This document shows, piece by piece, positions 27,176 through 34,844 of a DNA stretch of 64,000 nucleotides. Positions within the stretch are counted from its first letter, which is position 1. Each line of letters begins with the position of its first letter. Made by a program: the position numbers and the translations under genes. Under the pieces are notes generated by a model. It had not been told where the DNA came from and searched no databases. It saw only the letters and a program-made list of their open reading frames with translations. This stretch comes from Sphingomonas sp. S2M10 (lineage in GTDB: Bacteria; Pseudomonadota; Alphaproteobacteria; Sphingomonadales; Sphingomonadaceae). The stretch covers positions 1 through 64,000 of the forward strand of contig NZ_JAAILI010000056.1 of assembly GCF_012650175.1 (NCBI RefSeq). The letters run 5' to 3'.

Positions 27176-28775
27176 GGCTGGGCTTCAGCGCGTAGAGCGT
27201 GGTCGGCGCCTGCCCCGCCAGCGCGATCTCCCCCACCAGCTCGGCCCGCCCCGCATCGGCCTGGCAGGCAGCGAGGCTCGCGGCGAAGGCTTCGCTGGCG
27301 AAGGTAGCGCCCGGCGTCGTCACCCCCAGCATGCGCTCGGCGAGATCGAAGGCGCCGCCCAGCAGGATCGGCGCGCCCGTCACAGGATCGTCGATCGCCG
27401 TGGCGAGGCCGATGTGCAGCGACTGGCGAAGCGGTCCGCTGCCGCCCAGTGCCGCCGCCAGCCGAACCGCCGCATCACGGGCCTGGCCGGCGCCGTCGAA
27501 CGCGATCAGCAGGCGGCGCGCGCCCCAGCGTACGGCCAGCGGCGGCACCGCCCGCAGCGCCTCCCGCAGCGCCGGCAAGCGGCACGCTACGTCCCGGTCA
27601 AGCGCGGCGAAATCTTCGCCCTCGCCGCCGAGCAGGTCGACCGCGAGCACCGACACGATTTGCAGCGCGGTGCGATCGGTGCCGTGCGGCGTGGCGGGCG
27701 CGCGCAGCGGCAGCAAATGCTGGCGGCGGCCGGCCCTGTGCCACAGCCCGCCCGCATGCGCGCTTTGCCCGACCTCGTCGATCGAGGCGGGCCCGAGCAG
27801 CAGCTGCACCGCCTCGGACTGGAGCAGGGCGGCGTGCATCGTCGCCCGCCCCATCGCGACGAGATCGGCGAGGCGCACCGAAGGCATGAACGCCGCCGGG
27901 CTCGCCGCGCCCATTTCCTGAACGCTGGCAGCCTCGGCCAGCGCCGCCTCGAAGCGCCTCACCCAGCCCTCGCCATGCGGGCGCACGGAGCGATCGACGA
28001 ACGCAGCGACGTCGCCGGGCAGCACCACGTGCAGCTCGGCACCGCGCGCGATCAGCCGCTCGGCGATCAGCAGGTCGGCCCCCGCGGCGAGCGCACCATA
28101 GCCGAAGCCCACCCGCTCCTGCTCCAGCAGCGCATCGATCGAGTCGGAAAGCGCCGCCACGTCCTCGGGCAGCCGCATATGGCCGGCGAAATGGAGGCTG
28201 CGCGGTGGGCGATAGGCATCGAGCCATGCCGCCGACGCGCCCTGCTCGGCGAGGATCACGCCGAACTGGCGCAGCGTCGAAGCATGGTCCTCCCAGGCCA
28301 GCGGCGCCGCGCCGATCGCGCGGGCGAGCGCAATTTCGGCGGCGTCGCGGTCGCCGCCGAGCAGCAGCGCCTCCGCCTCGGTTGCCCCCAGCCAATAGGG
28401 GGTTTCGTCGGTAACGCCCGCCTGCAACAGTTCCTGCACGTCGGCGGCGAGCGCCCGGCTGCCCGCCATATCACCGGCGATCAGCGCGAGCGTCGCCGCA
28501 TTGATCAGGGGGTAAGGGGCCGGCGCCAGCTGCGCCGCCGCGCTATAGGCGGCGGCGGCTTCGCGGGCATGCTGCCGCCGGGCCTCGCCGGCGAGCAGCA
28601 GCGCCTCGTCCTTGAGGAGCCTGCCGCGCAGGCTGAGCACGGCGGGATCGTCCACGACGCGGTCAAACCCCGCGTCGCGGAACATGCGCCAGGCGAGATC
28701 GAGCGCACCGGCACGCGCCTGGGCGGTGATGGTAAGCACCTTTGGCGTCATCCGTCCCGGCTTGCCCTCATGCAT
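27165..28775 (-). CDS. TPR-like / SLOG-like / degenerate nucleotide-cyclase multidomain protein
   Basis: A 536-aa cytoplasmic protein with three visible parts. Residues 14-180 are helical repeats resembling TPRs. Residues 192-285 look like a SLOG Rossmann fold: SLHFAGHM, then GYGALAAGADLLIAERLIAR and LHVVLPGD, the layout of nucleotide- or NAD-derivative-binding SLOG proteins. Residues 370-530 match a class III cyclase homology domain, but only the first metal Asp survives (Asp380 in LAVDLLGG). The expected GDG is GAR, and the VNLAxRL motif reads FDLAERM. Catalysis is therefore unlikely and ligand sensing more likely (inference). It is the last gene of the three-gene TIR operon, with AGGAGA before ATG 28775, 32 nt after the 196-aa gene. 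The stop overlaps the Crp/Fnr gene end by 11 bases. Confidence 0.68.
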   Translation of the reverse strand: MHEGKPGRMTPKVLTITAQARAGALDLAWRMFRDAGFDRVVDDPAVLSLRGRLLKDEALLLAGEARRQHAREAAAAYSAAAQLAPAPYPLINAATLALIAGDMAGSRALAADVQELLQAGVTDETPYWLGATEAEALLLGGDRDAAEIALARAIGAAPLAWEDHASTLRQFGVILAEQGASAAWLDAYRPPRSLHFAGHMRLPEDVAALSDSIDALLEQERVGFGYGALAAGADLLIAERLIARGAELHVVLPGDVAAFVDRSVRPHGEGWVRRFEAALAEAASVQEMGAASPAAFMPSVRLADLVAMGRATMHAALLQSEAVQLLLGPASIDEVGQSAHAGGLWHRAGRRQHLLPLRAPATPHGTDRTALQIVSVLAVDLLGGEGEDFAALDRDVACRLPALREALRAVPPLAVRWGARRLLIAFDGAGQARDAAVRLAAALGGSGPLRQSLHIGLATAIDDPVTGAPILLGGAFDLAERMLGVTTPGATFASEAFAASLAACQADAGRAELVGEIALAGQAPTTLYALKPSLRR

Positions 28776-28807
28776 TCCCTCTCCTGTAGCATGTTACATT
28801 CCCTCGA

Positions 28808-29398
28808 TCACCCGCCGTCGCCGCGGTTCTCGACAGTCGGATCGATGATCAGCGGCAGGCGGTAATTGTCGTGCACAAAATCGACGTAGAGGTTCAAGCC
28901 GTCGCACGTCTTCCGGTCCTGTGGCGGCGTAACATACTCGACGAAGAAGCCAACGGCGGCGATCCGGCCGTTGTTGTCCAGCAGCGGGAAGGGACGACGA
29001 TATTTGCCGTCCGGATATTCGTGCTTGGTGCTCACATACAGGCTGTTGGGGGTATATTCCCAATAATTGCCGATCAGCTTGAGGATCACGCAGCAAGGCT
29101 GGCGCACCACAAAGTCAAGCTGGGTCGGCACGGTCCCCGGCGTGGGATGGTCCGGTGCGGGCGTCTGGTGATCGATGTTGGCGGGCGCAAGCACGAAATC
29201 GCGCACGATCTTCGTAAAGTCGTCCTCAGCCGTTACCTGCTTGCCATTGCCGACACGATCAACTTCTTCATAGCCGAGGATATGAAATTGGAGATCCTGA
29301 ACAGGAGATCCACCACCACTGCTAGTATATATCTGAAATCGCTTGACAAGAGTGATAGCAGAAGGCGGATATACCGACAGCGGATATTGACCGATCAT
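28808..29398 (-). CDS. Unrecognised 196-aa protein, coupled to the TIR gene
   Basis: I do not recognise this protein. It has no signal peptide or membrane segment. It is rich in aromatic and beta-branched residues and Pro, suggesting a beta-sandwich, with conserved-looking ends: YPLSVYPPSAITLVKRFQI at the start and LNLYVDFVHDNYRLPLIID near the C-terminus. Two adjacent cysteines (QPCCVILK) are central. The ATG overlaps the TGA of the TIR gene by 4 nt, so the two are translationally coupled. The base composition is less GC-rich than that of the neighbours, notably in the first third. It could be a cofactor, immunity or sensor partner of the TIR protein; position is the only evidence. Confidence 0.6.
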   Translation of the reverse strand: MIGQYPLSVYPPSAITLVKRFQIYTSSGGGSPVQDLQFHILGYEEVDRVGNGKQVTAEDDFTKIVRDFVLAPANIDHQTPAPDHPTPGTVPTQLDFVVRQPCCVILKLIGNYWEYTPNSLYVSTKHEYPDGKYRRPFPLLDNNGRIAAVGFFVEYVTPPQDRKTCDGLNLYVDFVHDNYRLPLIIDPTVENRGDGG

Positions 29399-30984
29399 TG
29401 TTGTCCCCTTTCGATGTCTTGCAGTTCAGCCTGCATATCTCCCAATTTATCGGACAGTTCTTTATTTTCGGTATCCGTCGCGGTCATTTTTCGCAGATGT
29501 TCGATAGCGGAGCGCATCCGGACGATGCCTGCCGCCGCATCACCCGCTCGCCATTCGGCTTTGGCCAGCGCGCGCTCCGCCCAGATCAGCAGGCGCCGAT
29601 TGCGGGCATTGCGCGGGTCTTTGGCCACCAACTGTCCAATCAATGCAACCTGCGCCCGCCGCAACTGCCGGGCGGCGGCAGCATTGCCGGATGCGCGCTC
29701 CGCGTCGGCCAACCACCCCTGCCGATCGGCGACGCTCCGCACGTGCTGGTCATTGGCGGGTTCGCGGCGTGCCAGCGCTTCGCTCGCCTCCAGCGCCTCG
29801 CGACATAGCGGCACCATCCGGGCCACCGCATGCTGCTTCATCCGCAATGCGCAAAGATTCCCGCTCGAATAGGCGACCTCTTCGGCGCTGCGCTTGTCGC
29901 GCGGATCCAGCGCGACCAGACGATGGGCGAGCTTGGCGTAGGATTCGAAATAGGGTTCGGCGCGCGCCAGATCGTCCGCCTCAAACGCAAGCGAGCCGAG
30001 ATAAAACTGGCTTTGGGCGTGGGCGAACACGACGTCATAGCTATCAGGCGCTCGCTGGATCAGGCTGCCGGTGACACGGTCCGCCTCGACAAAGGCGGCG
30101 CGGGCCCGGGCCGTATCCTTGGCCTCCATCGCATCCTCGCCGATGGTCATCACCGCACGCGCACGACGGGCAAGAACATCGGGCGGCAGATCGGTAAGAT
30201 CCTGTTCGCCATAATAGGCGAGGGCACGTTCATTCGCTTCCCGAAGCACGTCGAGCCGGCCGACCTCTTTCAGCCGGCCCCGCAGATCGGTCAGCATGAA
30301 TTCCACCAGCCCCTCCGCCTGGGCACGCCGAGCCTCCGCCTCCCCGCGGGCCCGCACGGCCAGGATCGTCAATCCGGCCATGGCTAGCAGCAGAAGAATC
30401 GCCAGGGCCGTGACGGCCGTCACGCGCCGCACCCGCGCCTGCGCGTCGCGCTGCACCAGCGCGTCTAGCGGCACTCCCAGCGCGCCGGCGACCAGCTTTA
30501 GCAACGCCAGCCGCTTGCCGTCCTTACCGTCGCGGAAATCGGCGGCAAGCGGCTCGGTCTCCGCACCCTGGGCGGTACGCAGCAGCGGCAGCGGCATGGC
30601 ATCGGCCGGCTCGCCTTCGAACAGCGCGGCGAGCACGGGACGGGTCGGATGCAGTTCGCGGAAGAGTTCGATCTCGCGCGCCACCCAGCGCGACGCGGCA
30701 CCCGCCGGCGTGCACACGACGATCAGGCACTGCGATTCGGCGATGGCTGCGCGCACCTCGGCGCTGAGGTCGCTCGCGGCGGGCAGTTCGTCGAGATCGC
30801 GGAAAATGCGCCCCAGCCGCCGCGGCACCGGTCCCGCCGCCGTTTCCAGCCCGACCAGCTTGGCCGGAATGCGGTACCGCTCCAGCGCGCGATGCAGCCA
30901 GCGCGCCCGCGCCTGATCCGCATGGTTGTAGCTGATGAACGCGCCGTACCGCGCACCCGTGCCCGTATCGCTCTCTGTCGTCAC
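29395..30984 (-). CDS. TIR-domain protein with transmembrane segment and TPR-like C-terminus
   Basis: A 529-aa protein. Residues 11-120 are a TIR domain: YGAFISYNHADQARARWLH, IFRDLDELPAASDLS (BB-loop region), CLIVVCTPAG and SRWVAREIELF. The Trp100/Glu104 pair matches the WxxxE arrangement in which the Glu is the NADase catalytic residue of active TIR domains. Residues 188-210 are one transmembrane helix, followed by a coiled segment and about 300 residues of TPR-like helices. The domain would thus be anchored to the inner membrane. TIR domains in bacteria hydrolyse or cyclise NAD in anti-phage systems, or act as scaffolds. The GTG start at 30984 follows AAGGGAC on the minus strand. It is the first gene of the operon. 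Confidence 0.82.
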   Translation of the reverse strand: MTTESDTGTGARYGAFISYNHADQARARWLHRALERYRIPAKLVGLETAAGPVPRRLGRIFRDLDELPAASDLSAEVRAAIAESQCLIVVCTPAGAASRWVAREIELFRELHPTRPVLAALFEGEPADAMPLPLLRTAQGAETEPLAADFRDGKDGKRLALLKLVAGALGVPLDALVQRDAQARVRRVTAVTALAILLLLAMAGLTILAVRARGEAEARRAQAEGLVEFMLTDLRGRLKEVGRLDVLREANERALAYYGEQDLTDLPPDVLARRARAVMTIGEDAMEAKDTARARAAFVEADRVTGSLIQRAPDSYDVVFAHAQSQFYLGSLAFEADDLARAEPYFESYAKLAHRLVALDPRDKRSAEEVAYSSGNLCALRMKQHAVARMVPLCREALEASEALARREPANDQHVRSVADRQGWLADAERASGNAAAARQLRRAQVALIGQLVAKDPRNARNRRLLIWAERALAKAEWRAGDAAAGIVRMRSAIEHLRKMTATDTENKELSDKLGDMQAELQDIERGQQ

Positions 30985-31060
30985 GCGGTCCCTTCCCCGG
31001 CCGCGACTATCTCAGAGCGACAAGGGGGCGGCAAGGCTTTCGAACCCCGCCATGGCAGAA

Positions 31061-31091
31061 GGGTGCGGAGCCCCGGCGGACCTCCGCACCC
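31061..31091 (-). terminator. Hairpin after the phytase-like gene
   Basis: A perfect 10-bp stem GGGTGCGGAG / CTCCGCACCC with an 11-nt loop, ten bases past the stop at 31101. There is no T-run on the minus strand, so it may end transcription with Rho or protect the mRNA 3' end rather than act as a classic terminator. It also lies between that gene and the TIR operon promoter. Confidence 0.45.
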
Positions 31092-31100
31092 GCCGTCCAT

Positions 31101-32555
31101 TCAGGCGAGCGTTAGCTTCCTCCGACGGCGCAGCATGCCGCCGATCATCCCCAGTCCGGCGATCAGCATCGCCCAGACGCCCGGTTCCGGCACCGCGGCC
31201 ACCGACTGGGCGACATAGCCCGGCAGATCCTTGTCCTGAAAACCGAACACGTAAAACTGGTTGCCACCAGCAACGCCCGGCACGAAATCATTGTCGTTGG
31301 CGATATAGAGCGTGTGGTAGATACCGCCGTTATACGCCACGTCCTGCCCGAAGCTGACGCCTTCGATCTTGGCGGGCACATTGGCGCCGGTGACACCCTG
31401 CTTGGCGAGTTCCGCGACCAGATCGAGGAACGGCGTGGAAGACTTGGCCACCGCCTTGTCCAGCGCGGCCTTGCCGCTGAGGTTGGTGATGTCGGCAGCG
31501 CCGTTCAGGTCGACGAGGAACAGCTGCTTGACCTTGGCGGTGGATCCGTCGCCCAGACCCTTGCCGTCGCGCTCGTCGATCAGGAACTGGTGGTCGTTCA
31601 GTGCCACGATCTCGCTCACGCCCGAACCGCCGGTGAGCCTGTAGCCATATTCGTGAGTCGCACCCGTCGCGATGTCGATCGTGACGATGCGAACCAGCTT
31701 GCCCGCCTTGTCGGCATCCTGCTCGAGTGCCGCCTGCATGATGCCGACCAGCGTCTTGCCGTCGGGGGTGATCGCCAGGCCTTCCATGCCCTTGTTGGCA
31801 ACGCGGCCAACGGTATTGCCGTCGATCTCGGTATCGCCGTTGGGCGAGAGATTGGTGATGTCGAGGTTGGTGGGCAGCGTGAAGGTCTTCACCAGCGCGC
31901 CGGTCGCCCGGTCGAACTGGCGGACATAGGGGCCGTACTCATCGGAGATGAAGACGCTCTTGCCGTCGTTTGAGACGCGAATTGCCTCCGGGTCAAAGCG
32001 GCCGTTGGCCGGGTTGCTCGAACTGCCCGCGCCGTAATTGTCCGAGCGGCCGCTGAAATAATACTTCCCGGCGCTGTTCACCACCGGCGCGCCCGAGCCG
32101 AGCGGGGTGCCGTCCGCCTTGGTGCCGAGCCCGGCGCCGGTGCCGTAGGTCAGCGCGGTCGGGCTGTAGAGCAGCGTCGTCTTCTGCAGCTGCGGGGTCA
32201 GCGTGAAGGGCAGGCCGCCGCCCGTCGAGGCGGTGAGCGCCATGCTCAGCGTCTGGAAGCGGCTGATGTACGAGGTCGTGTGATCGATCGCGAGGTTATA
32301 CTCGGTGGCATTGGGCCCACGATCGGGCACCGCCAGGAAGGTGTTGCCGCCGGCATAGGTCAGCCCCGAGCCGATACCGCCGAGAATGTCGGCGGGCACG
32401 CCGTTTTCGAGCGTGTAGCCGAGGCCGGACAGATCCTTGCCGACGCCGGCCGCGCTGCCGGTAAGCTGGCCCTGCGCAAGCAGCACCAGCTGGGCCTGAG
32501 CCGGAACGATGACGGCGCACGACAGCGCCAGCGCGATAGCGGTATTGCGAAGCAT
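31101..32555 (-). CDS. Secreted phytase-like/esterase-like protein with PEP-CTERM anchor
   Basis: A 484-aa exported protein: signal peptide at residues 1-21 (ending PAQAQ), then a beta-propeller-like domain matching the phytase-like family as I recall it (GIGSGLTYAGG, PDRGPNA, FDPEAIRVSNDGKSVFISDEYGPYV, NKGMEGLAITPDGKTL, EIVALNDHQFLIDERDGKG). The C-terminus has the tripartite PEPxxWA sorting signal: PEPGVWAML, a hydrophobic stretch, then RRRRK. Such tails are cut by an exosortase in bacteria making exopolysaccharide. Phytase activity is not implied; many members are uncharacterised. No exosortase gene is in the window. Confidence 0.82.
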   Translation of the reverse strand: MLRNTAIALALSCAVIVPAQAQLVLLAQGQLTGSAAGVGKDLSGLGYTLENGVPADILGGIGSGLTYAGGNTFLAVPDRGPNATEYNLAIDHTTSYISRFQTLSMALTASTGGGLPFTLTPQLQKTTLLYSPTALTYGTGAGLGTKADGTPLGSGAPVVNSAGKYYFSGRSDNYGAGSSSNPANGRFDPEAIRVSNDGKSVFISDEYGPYVRQFDRATGALVKTFTLPTNLDITNLSPNGDTEIDGNTVGRVANKGMEGLAITPDGKTLVGIMQAALEQDADKAGKLVRIVTIDIATGATHEYGYRLTGGSGVSEIVALNDHQFLIDERDGKGLGDGSTAKVKQLFLVDLNGAADITNLSGKAALDKAVAKSSTPFLDLVAELAKQGVTGANVPAKIEGVSFGQDVAYNGGIYHTLYIANDNDFVPGVAGGNQFYVFGFQDKDLPGYVAQSVAAVPEPGVWAMLIAGLGMIGGMLRRRRKLTLA

Positions 32556-32682
32556 GAAAGTCCCCCAGAACGCGCCATCACGGCGCTAACAACTTGTTAA
32601 CCATGCCATATGACGCTTCCGAGACTCTCCTTCCCCTTTGCCGGGGTTGCGGGCGGGCGCGGCGCGGCATAGCTGCACGCCC

Positions 32683-34089
32683 ATGACCGACTCCGTCCTT
32701 GCGTTCGCCGATGCGCAGCTCGATTCCAGCGTCGAGCGCCTCGCCGCGCTGATGCGCGTGCCCTCCGTCTCCACCGATCCGGCCTATGCCGCCGACTGCC
32801 GTCGCGCCGCCGAGCAGCTTGCCGCCGAACTCACCGAGATCGGCTTCGCGGCGCGCGTCGCCGATACGCCCGGCCACCCGATGGTCGTCGCGCATCACGA
32901 CGGGGATGGCCCGCACGTGCTGTTCTACGGCCATTACGACGTCCAGCCGGTCGATCCGATCGAGCTCTGGACGCGCGACCCGTTCGATCCGTGGATCGAC
33001 ACCCGCGCCGACGGCTCCAGGACGATCGTCGGCCGCGGCGCCTCGGACGACAAGGGCCAGCTGCGCACCTTCATCGAGGCGTGCCGCGCCTGGAAGCAGG
33101 CGGAAGGCCGCCTGCCCTGCCGCGTCACCATCCTGTTCGAGGGCGAGGAGGAATCGGGCTCGACCAGCCTCGAGCCGTTCCTCCATGCCCATGCCGAGGA
33201 ACTGAAGGCCGATTTCGCGCTGATCTGCGACACGCTGATGTGGGATCGCGACACCCCAGGCATCACCATCGGCCTGCGCGGCATGGCCGCCGGCCAAGTG
33301 ACCGTGCGCGGGCCCTCGCGCGACTTGCATTCGGGCCTGTACGGCGGCGCGGCCCGCAACCCGCTCCAGCTGCTCGCCGGCATCCTGGGCGAGATGAAGG
33401 ATGCCGAGGGCCGGGTGACACTCGACGGCTTCTATGACGGCGTGCCGGATACCGAGCCCGCAGTCCTCGAAAGCTGGAACAAGCTCGGCTTCGATGCGGG
33501 CGCGTTTCTCGGCGAGATCGGCTTGCGCGTGCCCGCCGGCGAGACGGGCAAGACCGTGCTCGAACAGGTCTGGTCGCGCCCGACCGCCGAGATCAACGGC
33601 ATGTGGGGCGGCTATACCGGCGAGGGCTTCAAGACGGTGATCCCCGCCGAAGCGCACGCCAAGGTGAGCTTCCGGCTGGTCGGCAGCCAGGATCCGGACC
33701 AGGTGTGGGAGGCCTTTCAGACCCATGTCCGCCGCCGCCTGCCCGAGGACTGCACCGCCGAGTTCGCGACGCGCGGCCCCGGCAGCTTCGGAATTAGCCT
33801 GGCGAGCGACAGCGGCCCGCTCGCGGCGACGCAGGGCGCGCTCGATGCGGAATGGGGCAAATCCGCTCTGCTCGGCTGCGGCGGCTCGATCCCGGTGGTC
33901 AATTCGATCCGTTCGATTCTGGGGATGGACAGCGTAATGGTCGGCTTCGCGCTGCCCGACGACAATATCCATTCGCCCAACGAGAAGTACGAGCTGAAGA
34001 GCTTCCACAAGGGCATCCGCTCCTGGGTGCGCATCCTGGGCGCGCTGGGCGAGACGACCCGAGTCGAGCGCGCGACGGTCGCCGCCTGA
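32683..34089 (+). CDS. M20 family dipeptidase/carboxypeptidase
   Basis: A 468-aa zinc peptidase of the M20/M25/M40 group. The metal and catalytic set is visible: His and Asp in FYGHYDVQP, the bridging Asp in GRGASDDKGQ, Glu-Glu in EGEEESGS, Asp in ICDTL, and the C-terminal His in IHSPNEKY. The lid (dimerisation) domain is inserted at about residues 200-340 (RDLHSGLYGG). The sequence without a signal peptide points to a cytoplasmic dipeptidase. ATG 32683 is preferred to an upstream in-frame ATG whose extra residues are not family-like. The metal-binding residues are complete, so it should be active. Confidence 0.92.
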   Translation: MTDSVLAFADAQLDSSVERLAALMRVPSVSTDPAYAADCRRAAEQLAAELTEIGFAARVADTPGHPMVVAHHDGDGPHVLFYGHYDVQPVDPIELWTRDPFDPWIDTRADGSRTIVGRGASDDKGQLRTFIEACRAWKQAEGRLPCRVTILFEGEEESGSTSLEPFLHAHAEELKADFALICDTLMWDRDTPGITIGLRGMAAGQVTVRGPSRDLHSGLYGGAARNPLQLLAGILGEMKDAEGRVTLDGFYDGVPDTEPAVLESWNKLGFDAGAFLGEIGLRVPAGETGKTVLEQVWSRPTAEINGMWGGYTGEGFKTVIPAEAHAKVSFRLVGSQDPDQVWEAFQTHVRRRLPEDCTAEFATRGPGSFGISLASDSGPLAATQGALDAEWGKSALLGCGGSIPVVNSIRSILGMDSVMVGFALPDDNIHSPNEKYELKSFHKGIRSWVRILGALGETTRVERATVAA

Positions 34090-34130
34090 TCGGCATTGAC
34101 GAAGGCGAACGGAAGCGGGATAGCAGCGCC

Positions 34131-34793
34131 ATGGTTCCCCTTTCGTTCGCCGGCCATGACTTTCGCGCGCTGCCCGAGGGCGCGCTCTACTGGCCGGCGC
34201 GGCGGGCGCTGCTCGTCGCCGACCTGCATTTCGAAAAGGCGAGCTGGTTCGCGCTCGGCGGCCAGATGCTGCCGCCCTATGACACGCTGGCGACGCTCTC
34301 CGCGCTGACCGCGCTGGTCGAGCGGGTGGCGCCGATCGAGCTCTGGTGCCTGGGCGACAGCTTCCACGATGTCGAAGGCTGCGAACGGTTGCCCGCGGAC
34401 GCCCGCGCGATGCTGACCGCGCTGACCGGCGGGCTGGCATGGCACTGGATCACCGGCAACCATGATTCGGTGCTGGTCGACCATTGCGGCGGCACCGTGC
34501 ACGAGGAGGCCGATGTCGACGGCCTGGTGCTGCGCCACGAGGCAGCGGCCGGCGAGCCGCGACCCGAGCTGTCCGGCCATTTCCATCCCAAGCTGCGCCT
34601 CACCGTGCGCGGGCGCCATGTCGCCCGCCGCTGCTTCGTGGCGACCAGCACCAAGCTGATCCTGCCGGCCTTCGGCGCGCTGACCGGCGGGCTGGACGCA
34701 GGGCATCCGGAGATCGTGCGCGCGGTGGGGCCGGGCGCCGAAGCGCTGGTCGCAACGGAACGCAAGCTGCTGCGCTTCCCGCTGGCGGCATAA
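34131..34793 (+). CDS. pdeM: PdeM-like metallophosphoesterase (ligase-associated DNA-damage-response endonuclease family)
   Basis: A 220-aa calcineurin-type phosphoesterase. Motifs ADLHFEKASWFA, LGDSFHD, TGNHD and GHFHPK give the two-metal site. The ADLHFEK start and FGALTGGLD tail are typical of the family usually encoded with LigD-like ligase, an exonuclease and an Lhr-like helicase in bacterial DNA repair clusters. None of those partners is in the window, so this copy stands alone here. It starts 42 nt after the M20 peptidase stop; SD-like GGAAG at 34111 is rather far from the ATG. Role inferred from the family. Confidence 0.82.
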   Translation: MVPLSFAGHDFRALPEGALYWPARRALLVADLHFEKASWFALGGQMLPPYDTLATLSALTALVERVAPIELWCLGDSFHDVEGCERLPADARAMLTALTGGLAWHWITGNHDSVLVDHCGGTVHEEADVDGLVLRHEAAAGEPRPELSGHFHPKLRLTVRGRHVARRCFVATSTKLILPAFGALTGGLDAGHPEIVRAVGPGAEALVATERKLLRFPLAA

Positions 34794-34844
34794 GGGTGGC
34801 AGCGCCGTCGCTTGCGAAAGGCGAGCGGACAACGATCGGCAGGG

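Noticed and set aside
29398..29872. Plus-strand open frames opposite the 3' half of the TIR gene
   Set aside because: No motif; frame bias of the antisense strand; the minus-strand protein has coherent TIR and TPR-like sequence.
32587..32599. TAACAA-C-TTGTTA palindrome between the phytase-like and M20 genes
   Set aside because: Short and AT-rich; may be part of a promoter but not enough to call an operator.
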